The translations under genes were made by a program, and so were the position numbers. Below are positions 1 through 6,274 of a stretch of 64,000 nt of DNA, one piece after another. The notes beneath the pieces were generated by a model. It worked only from the letters and a program-made list of their open reading frames with translations. It searched no databases and was not told the origin of the DNA. How positions within the stretch are numbered: position 1 is the stretch's first letter; every line of letters begins with the position of its first letter. Origin of the DNA: Alphaproteobacteria bacterium (GTDB taxonomy: Bacteria; Planctomycetota; Phycisphaerae; UBA1845); the NCBI GenBank assembly GCA_028285105.1, contig JANQQE010000004.1, forward strand, positions 1-64,000, in the 5' to 3' direction.

Positions 1-145
1 AGGCGAATCCTCCACGAGAATTGTTGAACGATCACGTGTCGAATCATGTTGGCTAGGTTTTTCGACAAGACTGTGCAACCGGATTCATGGCAACGACAAT
101 AAATGGGACGGTTAGGCACGTGACTCTATTGTAGAGGGCCAGTCA

Positions 146-1444
146 ATGAAAGATCGACACAGGATTGCAAGTTGGGTTGTTTCGGTATTGGCTTTCGCCA
201 CTTGCCCAACAAATCAGACAAGCGCGGAGACCTTACAAGTTGGCGAATTAGCGCCGTTATTGAACCTGGAAGGACTCTTGCAAGCACCGGCTGGTTCGAG
301 CGCGGACTGGGGTTCGCTTCGAGGCAAAGTTGTCATTCTGGAATTCTGGGCGACTTGGTGTGGTCCATGCCTGCTTGACATTCCGTTTCTCAACGATTTT
401 GAGGATTCATTCGTTGGAAAGCCCGTGCAATTCATTTCCATCACTGATGAATCGGAAGGTGTCATCAAACGGTTCCTCGGCAATACACAAATGAAGGGTT
501 GGGTTGGCATAGATACAGATCGTTCCGCATTCAAGGCATTTAGAGTAAAGGGACGCCCGACGACTGTAGTAATTGACACGAATGGACGCATTGTCGGTTG
601 GACAGATCTACGTTCACTGATTGAAGATCCGGGAATTATCGACGACTTGATTGACGGAAAGGAAAGAAGACTAAGTTCTGGGACGGGGATGCCCACTCCA
701 CTTGATCGGTACATGGCCAACCTGTTTGGCGATAGCCGGAATCAGCCGCTTTGTCTCATTAGCATTGGGCGAACGAAAAACAAAGCACGAAGTCCCTTTG
801 GAGCGACTTCACGGCGTTATGTATCCAATGGAATCACACTGCTTTCCGCAATCGAAAACGCCTTCAGTATTCCGCGTTCTCAGATAATCATCGAAACCCC
901 ACTACCGGAGGGCCAGAAATTTGACATCATATTCAGCTGGCCGACAGGGGATTTGAGGCGAGGCGAATTGCTTCTGCAGTCCGCAATTGAATCAACTTTT
1001 GGCCTGACAATTCAGAGAAAAGAACGCCTGATGGATGTATATGTTCTTACGATACCCGCGGGAACGGTTCCATCCCTGAAGCCGGCTATGAGTGGGGCCA
1101 ATTATGACAAGGAAACCGGACTGGTCGCCACCAGTAAAGAAGTACTTGCGAGAATGAAAAAGGGAGAGCAGTTTTTTGACGCTATTGGGCATATGAATGT
1201 ACTTGCAGACGGATTGAGCCATTATCTCGAAATTCCCGTCATAGATGAAACCGTTGATGACGGATACTACGCATATAGCTTCCCCTTCAATGTGAATAAA
1301 CCGGACAAGGAGTTGCTGATCAAGACGGTCAAGGAGAAACTCGGTCTTGAATTGACTCGCGCGAAGCGGAATGTTGAGGCCCTGATAGTAAAAACCGCGC
1401 TTAAAGAATCTGCAGATGTTGGAGAACCCAAAGCATCGAACTGA
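146..1444 (+). CDS. Exported TlpA-like thioredoxin fused to DUF3738-like domains
   Basis: 432 aa. A signal peptide (about residues 1-27) leads to a TlpA/ResA-type thioredoxin fold with the redox motif WCGPC near residue 70 and a cis-Pro region (GRPTTVVID) near 140, so it should act as a periplasmic thiol-disulfide protein. The second half (about 215-420) resembles DUF3738 (TIGR03435, 'soil-associated' proteins): a segment with LLQSAIESTFGLTIQRKER followed by a YVLTIP strand, then a repeat-like block with PVIDET and a KEKLGLELTRAKRNVEALIV-type end. The fusion is seen directly; the DUF3738 assignment is from memory of the family pattern. It stands alone, with 263 bases before the next gene. Substrate unknown. 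Confidence 0.85.
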   Translation: MKDRHRIASWVVSVLAFATCPTNQTSAETLQVGELAPLLNLEGLLQAPAGSSADWGSLRGKVVILEFWATWCGPCLLDIPFLNDFEDSFVGKPVQFISITDESEGVIKRFLGNTQMKGWVGIDTDRSAFKAFRVKGRPTTVVIDTNGRIVGWTDLRSLIEDPGIIDDLIDGKERRLSSGTGMPTPLDRYMANLFGDSRNQPLCLISIGRTKNKARSPFGATSRRYVSNGITLLSAIENAFSIPRSQIIIETPLPEGQKFDIIFSWPTGDLRRGELLLQSAIESTFGLTIQRKERLMDVYVLTIPAGTVPSLKPAMSGANYDKETGLVATSKEVLARMKKGEQFFDAIGHMNVLADGLSHYLEIPVIDETVDDGYYAYSFPFNVNKPDKELLIKTVKEKLGLELTRAKRNVEALIVKTALKESADVGEPKASN

Positions 1445-1707
1445 TTGACTCCACATGGACTCGGATGCCGAATAGTAAGCTCAGCTTCCCCAGACCTTGC
1501 CCGTCGCAATCAATTCACGACTCCTTCCGGGCATGATAACCTAAAGGTACCCGCCTGATTGCAGGGTGGGGGCGTGGTTCGGGTTCTCGAGCGGCGTGGG
1601 GCCCCGTGCGTCAGAATGCTTCGTCGATTTGACTGACATTTCGAACACCGCAATGATTCGCACTTGGATGTGCGAATTCGAAGAGCAGCAGGAACGGCAA
1701 CAGCGGC
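1445..1707. other. Intergenic region with a short inverted repeat
   Basis: No gene recognised. An 8-bp perfect inverted repeat (ATTCGCAC at 1656-1663, GTGCGAAT at 1670-1677, 6-base loop) lies 30 bases before the ATG at 1708 and could be an operator or a leader hairpin. On the minus strand near 1510-1535 the reading RLSCPEGVVN resembles the decayed end of a zinc-ribbon gene. Confidence 0.4.
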
Positions 1708-2241
1708 ATGAATCGTCAGCAAAGGCGTCTAGTTATACTTGTTGTGTCTCTCATTCTCGCAATCGGAATCTCTGAGATGGTAGGGTCGCTTTGGAAACTC
1801 TCGACCGCAATCATGTTTGCCGTTTTTCTGGGTTTTGCTTGTTTTATTAAACTCAGTATCGAAACTGAGTCGAGGTTTCTTGGTTCTTGGCTCCCCGAGT
1901 TAGAATCATTTTCAGAAGCCGATAGACTCGATGTGCTTCAATCTGCAATGCCGCGCAAACGCTATTATGCGTTCCTTATGGTTTTCGGATTGTTGTACTT
2001 TTTGACGATTCCCATTATCCAATGGGTCGGTGACCATACTGGACGCATCATCTGTTCCTTATTCGTAGTTTCTGAGTTACTTGCCGTGCGTATGGTTGCA
2101 GTCTGGGCGGTACGTTGCTCCATACGCCGCGCATTGCGAAAGAGATTGGCCGACGATGGCATACTGATTTGCGTGAATTGTGGATATGACACCCGAGATT
2201 TGCCAGAACCACGTTGCCCCGAATGTGGCGAATCGATCTAA
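1708..2241 (+). CDS. Membrane protein with C-terminal zinc ribbon
   Basis: 177 aa. Two hydrophobic hairpins (about 8-52 and 85-130) indicate roughly four membrane segments; the tail is a rubredoxin-like zinc ribbon with CVNCGYDTRDLP and CPECGESI. The same tail (CxxCGY..CPECG) occurs in two other, otherwise unrelated, membrane proteins of this window (3993-4490 and 53233-53691). The ribbon should bind one zinc on the cytoplasmic side. No catalytic domain is visible and function is unknown. No clear Shine-Dalgarno precedes the ATG. Confidence 0.75.
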   Translation: MNRQQRRLVILVVSLILAIGISEMVGSLWKLSTAIMFAVFLGFACFIKLSIETESRFLGSWLPELESFSEADRLDVLQSAMPRKRYYAFLMVFGLLYFLTIPIIQWVGDHTGRIICSLFVVSELLAVRMVAVWAVRCSIRRALRKRLADDGILICVNCGYDTRDLPEPRCPECGESI

Positions 2242-2710
2242 CCATTCTTGCCACTCCGCACAATCGCCAATACTGCCGCGCGAAGCAGTTCGGATAGGCT
2301 TGGCCATGCATTGAAGATGGGTTCCAGATCGGCTAAAATAGAGTGTTTTTCGTCCAAAGCGAGGGGGTTGAGGCGATAGTATCTTCTTGGTCGTCGCAAG
2401 TGCTTTTGTTCTCAGTGTTTGAGGATTTGGTACATCGGTCTTCGGAACCGAAGGTTGCAGGTTCGAATCCTGCGTGGCGTAGTTAATATCTTGGTTTAAT
2501 AAACTTAGAGTCGATCTTACTCGACCAGCCCATATTCGCCCTACGATCCAATCATTACCAACCATTCACGACTCATCCCCGCATATATCTGCAAACCTAT
2601 GACATTATCCATATTGAATTGTGATCGCCAGGAAGCTACGTTCTATGTTGAACGTCGACTACATTGAGGTATTTGACGATTCGACCGTTTGAATCAAGGA
2701 ATAAACCCAA
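2242..2710. other. 469-base intergenic region with a tRNA fragment
   Basis: No protein gene is supported. It contains a tRNA-Arg 3' fragment (separate entry). On the minus strand around 2565-2590 a stretch reading ADICGDES-stop looks like the relic of a zinc-ribbon gene end. The purine-rich AAGGA at about 2697-2701 is the ribosome site of the next gene. Confidence 0.45.
2430..2481 (+). tRNA. tRNA-Arg(UCG) 3' fragment (partial)
   Basis: Anticodon stem TCGGT/ACCGA (2435-2439 and 2447-2451) encloses loop CTTCGGA with anticodon TCG (2442-2444). A five-base variable region follows, then a perfect T arm (GCAGG-TTCGAAT-CCTGC, 2457-2473) and a 3' acceptor strand GTGGCGT with discriminator A (2474-2481). 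The 5' acceptor strand that should pair (ACGCCAC) is absent within 150 bases upstream and the D arm is not convincing, so this is probably a truncated copy, such as an attachment-site remnant, and not a working tRNA. The 3' half matches bacterial tRNA-Arg(UCG) closely. Confidence 0.6.
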
Positions 2711-3664
2711 ATGGTAAACAATCGTCTGAAACCTGCATCTATTGGTCTATCAACTTCATTCGCTGCGGTGTTTGGAGTGCCGGCCATGTCAAACGCTGGT
2801 CCCGCAAATGGTTTTCGAGGACTAGGAGACCTTCCTGGTGGCAGCACTGAAACCATCGCACGCGCCATTTCCGCCGACGGAACAGTAGTTGTCGGATCGG
2901 CAGTCTCCGACATCGGCAGAGATTCCTTTCGATGGACGGCAACGGGTGGAATGGTCGGCTTGGGAACTGCCATACCCTTCCCGGGAACCCTTGACACTTC
3001 CGCTTCAGGCGTATCTGCCGATGGATCAGTTTTGGTGGGCTACCGGGCAGCCTTCTCCACATCGGTAACAAACGAGGCATATCGCTGGACCAATACTGGC
3101 GGATTGGAGTTCTTAGGCGATATTGGTGAGGGAGACGATCATCAGACTTTTGTCAGTGCGGCAAGAGACGTTTCTGCAGATGGTTCCATTGTGGTCGGAC
3201 GAGGTACCACCGGCATTAGTCCGGAACCGTTTCGGTGGTCGGCAGAAATCGGAATGGTGGGCTTGGGCGACCTACCCGGCGGCGCTGACTGGGGGTTTGC
3301 GACCGGCATATCGGCGGGTGGAGCGGTGATTGTCGGGAAGGGATGGTCTGGCTCCGGAAGAGAGGCATTTAGATGGACAGAGTCTGACGGCATGGTCGGG
3401 CTTGGCGATTTGGCTGGCGGCGACTTCGGAAGTGGCGCAGAAGATGTCTCAGCGGACGGATCTACCATTGTCGGCGCCGGCACTTCTTCCAGTCTTGATG
3501 AAGCATTCATTTGGACGGAAGAAAGTGGCATGGTTGGATTGGGAGACTTACCTGGAGGTTCGACGCGAAGTCAAGCATTTGCAACATCCGCTGATGGTTC
3601 GGTTGTTGCCGGTTATGGCACCGCTTTCGAGAATTTCTTCGACGTTGCAAGGGCATTCTACTGA
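2711..3664 (+). CDS. HAF-repeat extracellular protein, N-terminal part before in-frame TGA
   Basis: 317 aa before the stop. A signal peptide (about 1-28) is followed by at least six HAF-type repeats (TIGR02913 pattern) built on GLGDLPGG, an ISADG/VSADG turn, VVG, and an FRWT strand ending GM.GLG. AAGGA lies about 10 bases before the ATG. The frame stops at TGA 3662-3664 exactly where each repeat has its conserved Trp (AFRWTE, AFIWTE; here AFY-stop-TE), then continues in the same frame for 83 codons to a PEP-CTERM-like end. One TGG-to-TGA change would explain this. The intact product would be a secreted or surface repeat protein, about 400 aa. Confidence 0.75.
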   Translation: MVNNRLKPASIGLSTSFAAVFGVPAMSNAGPANGFRGLGDLPGGSTETIARAISADGTVVVGSAVSDIGRDSFRWTATGGMVGLGTAIPFPGTLDTSASGVSADGSVLVGYRAAFSTSVTNEAYRWTNTGGLEFLGDIGEGDDHQTFVSAARDVSADGSIVVGRGTTGISPEPFRWSAEIGMVGLGDLPGGADWGFATGISAGGAVIVGKGWSGSGREAFRWTESDGMVGLGDLAGGDFGSGAEDVSADGSTIVGAGTSSSLDEAFIWTEESGMVGLGDLPGGSTRSQAFATSADGSVVAGYGTAFENFFDVARAFY

Positions 3665-3913
3665 ACTGAAGCCGATGGAATGCGACGAGTAGACGACATA
3701 CTAACCAATGAATTTGGAGTCGACTTGACCGGTTGGGAACTTACGTCGGCCATTGACGTTTCCGACGACGGTCGCACGATTATTGGAAATGGCATCAACC
3801 CCAACGGAGATTTTGAAGGTTGGATAGCAACCATCCCTGAGCCGGTTTCCGTATGCACGACCGCAATGGGGGGGATGCTGGTAGTGGCTTCGAGACGTCG
3901 AAGAATACGCTAA
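3665..3913 (+). pseudogene. C-terminal part of the HAF-repeat protein with PEP-CTERM-like signal
   Basis: In the same frame as 2711-3664, immediately after its TGA. It completes the interrupted repeat (TEADGM), adds a last one (SAIDVSDDGRTIIGNGI) and ends with IPEP, a short hydrophobic stretch and RRRRIR, the layout of a PEP-CTERM sorting signal recognised by exosortase. The first ATG (3680) has no clear ribosome site, so it is unlikely to be an independent gene. Without readthrough or repair, the protein would lose its surface-sorting signal. Confidence 0.7.
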
Positions 3914-3992
3914 GGTCGATGAATTGCGCATCCCTTCAACTCCTATCCGAATGAATGTGCTATATACGGTAAGTAAGTCACTGGCGATCCAT

Positions 3993-4490
3993 TCACGTCT
4001 TTTCCCCGCACTCTGGACACCTTCCGCTTCTGCTCCCACGCAACGAGTAGCCGCATTCGATGCACTGTCCGGTTGCTTTTCTCCGCTCGCGCGTCCATGA
4101 ACGCTTGGTCGCGGCGAGGCTCAGTGCAACAAGGGCTAAGATGAATAAAGCAGTGATCGCAGACATCATCAGGTCCAGACTAAAAATCAGTCCAAATGCC
4201 CCCAATAGCACGCCAGTTGCAAGAACGAAACCGGCAACTCGGCGAATGGGCATGGTCAGGTGAAGTATCCGCTCTTCGCCGGCTGCCTGGTGTTCGCTGA
4301 TGATCTGATTAGCGTCAGGGACATCCTCAACATCAACTGCCAGTTCGACAAGGTAATACACCTTTGTACCCGGTGCGGGTGACATATCGGGATCGCCTAC
4401 GATCGTAGACTCTATGCCCGCGCGCTTCAGATGGTCTCGAATCTTGAAAAGCTCGGATCGGCTTCGTGCTTTGTAAATGACCGTCTTCAT
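3993..4490 (-). CDS. DUF2007-like membrane protein with zinc-ribbon tail
   Basis: 165 aa from the ATG at 4490. The N-terminus (MKTVIYKARSRSELFKIRDH and onward, with GIESTIVGD) resembles DUF2007-type 'signal transducing' domains that start MKxVY and contain an LKxxGI helix. Two membrane segments (about 90-130) follow, then a zinc ribbon with CIECGYSL and CPECGEKT. An upstream ATG at 4592 is in frame, but a TATAGT -10 box on the minus strand (4557-4562) places transcription start near 4550, which favours 4490. The ribosome site is weak. Function unknown; the ribbon is shared with two other proteins here. Confidence 0.7.
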   Translation of the reverse strand: MKTVIYKARSRSELFKIRDHLKRAGIESTIVGDPDMSPAPGTKVYYLVELAVDVEDVPDANQIISEHQAAGEERILHLTMPIRRVAGFVLATGVLLGAFGLIFSLDLMMSAITALFILALVALSLAATKRSWTRERRKATGQCIECGYSLRGSRSGRCPECGEKT

Positions 4491-4523
4491 GTGTGTCCAA
4501 TTTACATGATTGAGTGACATGCG

Positions 4524-4557
4524 GGTGGCCCAAGTTTTCGACTTTGGAATCTCGACT
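4524..4557 (+). repeat. REP-like palindromic repeat, copy A
   Basis: GGTGGCCCAAG, a short loop, then CTTTGGAATCTC. Similar to copy B at 5339-5372 (about 26 of 33 positions) and, more loosely, to the inverted hairpin at 5431-5457, which also has the GGTGGCCCA start when read on the minus strand. Confidence 0.45.
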
Positions 4558-4779
4558 ACTATAATTCTTACCGCCGCCCACCAAGTTGCCAACTCAAAGG
4601 TCGAAAATCGGATACCTCAAAAACGGAGCCTTGTTCAGAAAGTAACCCGCCGACATTGCCCGAATGGCCTTACGCCATTCCAAGTCGATAATGCCAATGA
4701 TCGGCATCAAACGCCACACAATGACCGCTGGCACCTGGGACAGTTCCTGAGTTATCCAATGCGAATGTGATCCTCGCGG

Positions 4780-4809
4780 TTGAATTACAGGCGTCGATGC
4801 TGCTAGACT
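4780..4809 (+). promoter_or_regulatory. Promoter with start point at the ATG of 4817
   Basis: TTGAAT (4780-4785), an 18-base spacer, then an extended -10 TGC-TAGACT (4801-4809). Only seven bases separate the -10 from the ATG at 4817, so the expected start point is the ATG itself, implying a leaderless mRNA. No Shine-Dalgarno is present. Confidence 0.5.
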
Positions 4810-4816
4810 GTGTTCT

Positions 4817-5287
4817 ATGAACAAATTTCGATATCAAATAAGAGCAAATTGCGGTCAGCGAATTGTGTCGGTCACATGCAAGATTGTTTGCGCATTGTTT
4901 GCGGGTCTATCGATAGGTTGTGCAAGGCCGACCATCGCGTCGGAACCGCCCATCGTCGACAATGGGCAATCGAACAGCGAGATCGACAATGCCCCGTCGA
5001 ATGCATTCGATACCGTTGGCGATGCGGCGAACGCTGCAGGACGGGCCTCTCAAGATTCAGACAATCTGCCTGTAATTGTCGTGATTGAGACGCACCCGGA
5101 CGCCGGGAAAAAAGTCTACTGGGGTTATGTGAGACCGACCGCGCCCGTAAAACCAAAAATACGACGACGCGTCCGAACCGAGCCACCATGGACGTACAAG
5201 CCCAAGAACAAACGATATAAACCTCGGCCACGCCGTGCCTATCAACCGAAACAGAATTGGACATATCATCCGAAACAGTATTCTTGA
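4817..5287 (+). CDS. Secreted basic protein with Lys/Pro/Tyr-rich tail
   Basis: 156 aa. A hydrophobic stretch (about 21-36) ends in LSIGC and could be a signal peptide or imperfect lipobox. The middle is acidic and Ser/Asn-rich; residues 95-156 are very basic and rich in Pro and Tyr, with repeated KPK and Y-x-PK units (YKPKNKRYKPRPRRAYQPK). Such a tail could bind polyanions such as nucleic acid or acidic polysaccharide, which is inference. No family recognised. A likely leaderless promoter precedes it. Confidence 0.6.
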   Translation: MNKFRYQIRANCGQRIVSVTCKIVCALFAGLSIGCARPTIASEPPIVDNGQSNSEIDNAPSNAFDTVGDAANAAGRASQDSDNLPVIVVIETHPDAGKKVYWGYVRPTAPVKPKIRRRVRTEPPWTYKPKNKRYKPRPRRAYQPKQNWTYHPKQYS

Positions 5288-5338
5288 CGCCCGGTAAATG
5301 ACGCCGAGAGTCAATATCATCCCACAACTTGCCGGAAT

Positions 5339-5372
5339 GGTAGCCCAAGTCTTCAAATTTGGGGTCTCAATT
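5339..5372 (+). repeat. REP-like palindromic repeat, copy B
   Basis: GGTAGCCCAAG at 5339-5349, then ATTTGGGGTCTC. Directly repeated relative to copy A 815 bases upstream, with about 80 percent identity over 33 bases. It is not part of a coding sequence. Confidence 0.4.
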
Positions 5373-5430
5373 TTCGTGCCACGTAGCGTCTCTTGCAAAA
5401 GTGTTCATTCGACCTTCGATCATCGCCTCC

Positions 5431-5457
5431 CCCAGGATCGGAGATCCTGGGCCACCC
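5431..5457. repeat. REP-like hairpin
   Basis: CCCAGGAT (5432-5439), loop CGGAG, ATCCTGGG: a perfect 8-bp stem followed by CCACCCC. Read on the minus strand it begins GGGTGGCCCAGG, the same start as copies A and B. It could stabilise or end transcripts, but there is no T-run. Confidence 0.45.
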
Positions 5458-5602
5458 CTTCATTCGTTTATTCGCTTGGCAGGAATTGAGCGTCTTCCTC
5501 CACACGTTTCTCCAACTGGTTGACAAGTTGTCGCAGCGGGCGTAATTGACTTTGGACTACATCGGGTTCGTCAGACTTCTGCCATAATCACGGAGCCTCG
5601 CC

Positions 5603-6034
5603 ATGCCTGACATTCTCCACGACCTGCCGATCAAGGCTTCAACTGATCGCGTCTTTCAAATGATGAGCACGCCCCAGGGGTTGAACCAATGGTGGACGAA
5701 ACGGTCGAGTGGCAATCCTGCAGTCGGTGCGGAGTACGAACTTTGGTTTGCCCCGGGCTATGATTGGCGGGCGGTCGTTACCCGTTGCGATTCCGATGCC
5801 GAGTTCGAATTTGAAATGACCCGTGCAGACACGGACTGGAACAAAACCCACGTGGGGATTTCGCTTGAAGATCGAGGAGAGACGACCTGGCTTAGCTTCC
5901 ATCATAAAGGCTGGCCGACCGCCAATGAACACTTCCGCACCTCCAGCAACTGTTGGGCCATGTACCTGAGAATCATGCGACGTCACTTGGAACATGGGGA
6001 ATCCGTGCCTTATGAAATTCGCCTGGACGTGTGA
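5603..6034 (+). CDS. SRPBCC (START/AHSA1-like) family protein
   Basis: 143 aa, cytoplasmic. It begins with the AHSA1-type pattern (IKASTDRVFQMMSTPQGLNQWWT), a helix-grip fold start in which a ligand-binding cavity forms, and keeps the late W.....F / W..YL..M...LE helix. The length matches single-domain members. These proteins bind small hydrophobic ligands or act with chaperones; the ligand here cannot be told. CGGAG sits 11 bases before the ATG. No operon partner. Confidence 0.8.
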   Translation: MPDILHDLPIKASTDRVFQMMSTPQGLNQWWTKRSSGNPAVGAEYELWFAPGYDWRAVVTRCDSDAEFEFEMTRADTDWNKTHVGISLEDRGETTWLSFHHKGWPTANEHFRTSSNCWAMYLRIMRRHLEHGESVPYEIRLDV

Positions 6035-6274
6035 TGGGATGGGAACGAATCGCAGGTAAGCAATGGATTGGATTGCGCGACTCCAGTATTCAAGTTTCGC
6101 GTGTAGAATCTTTCAGGTACTTCGTCTGGTCCGCCTTCGACCATTTCAATTCTGGCAGCACACTGCACTTCGGATGCACGAAAGACTTTTGGTACGAGCC
6201 ATCCGACGCAACGATGCTGGAGGTCATCGCAAGCGGCGCAGAGCCATTCATGATCGTAGGAACACTGCTGGCGG

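Larger units (their letters stand above)
4491..4816. other. Intergenic region with imperfect inverted repeat and divergent promoters
   Basis: No gene seen. It holds the minus-strand -10 TATAGT (4557-4562) for the gene ending at 3993, and the plus-strand promoter of the gene at 4817. A 20-base imperfect inverted repeat pairs CCCAAGTTTTCGACTTTGG (4529-4547) with the reverse-oriented copy at about 4592-4612. Confidence 0.45.
5288..5602. other. Intergenic region with two REP-like elements
   Basis: No gene seen. It contains palindromic repeat copy B and a stronger hairpin (separate entries). CATAAT preceded by TGC (about 5581-5589) may be the -10 of the next gene, whose ribosome site is CGGAG shortly before the ATG at 5603. 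Confidence 0.4.

Noticed and set aside
2711..3913. TGA read as Trp throughout the genome
   Set aside because: Several sound genes here end at TGA and use TGG for Trp, so recoding is not general.
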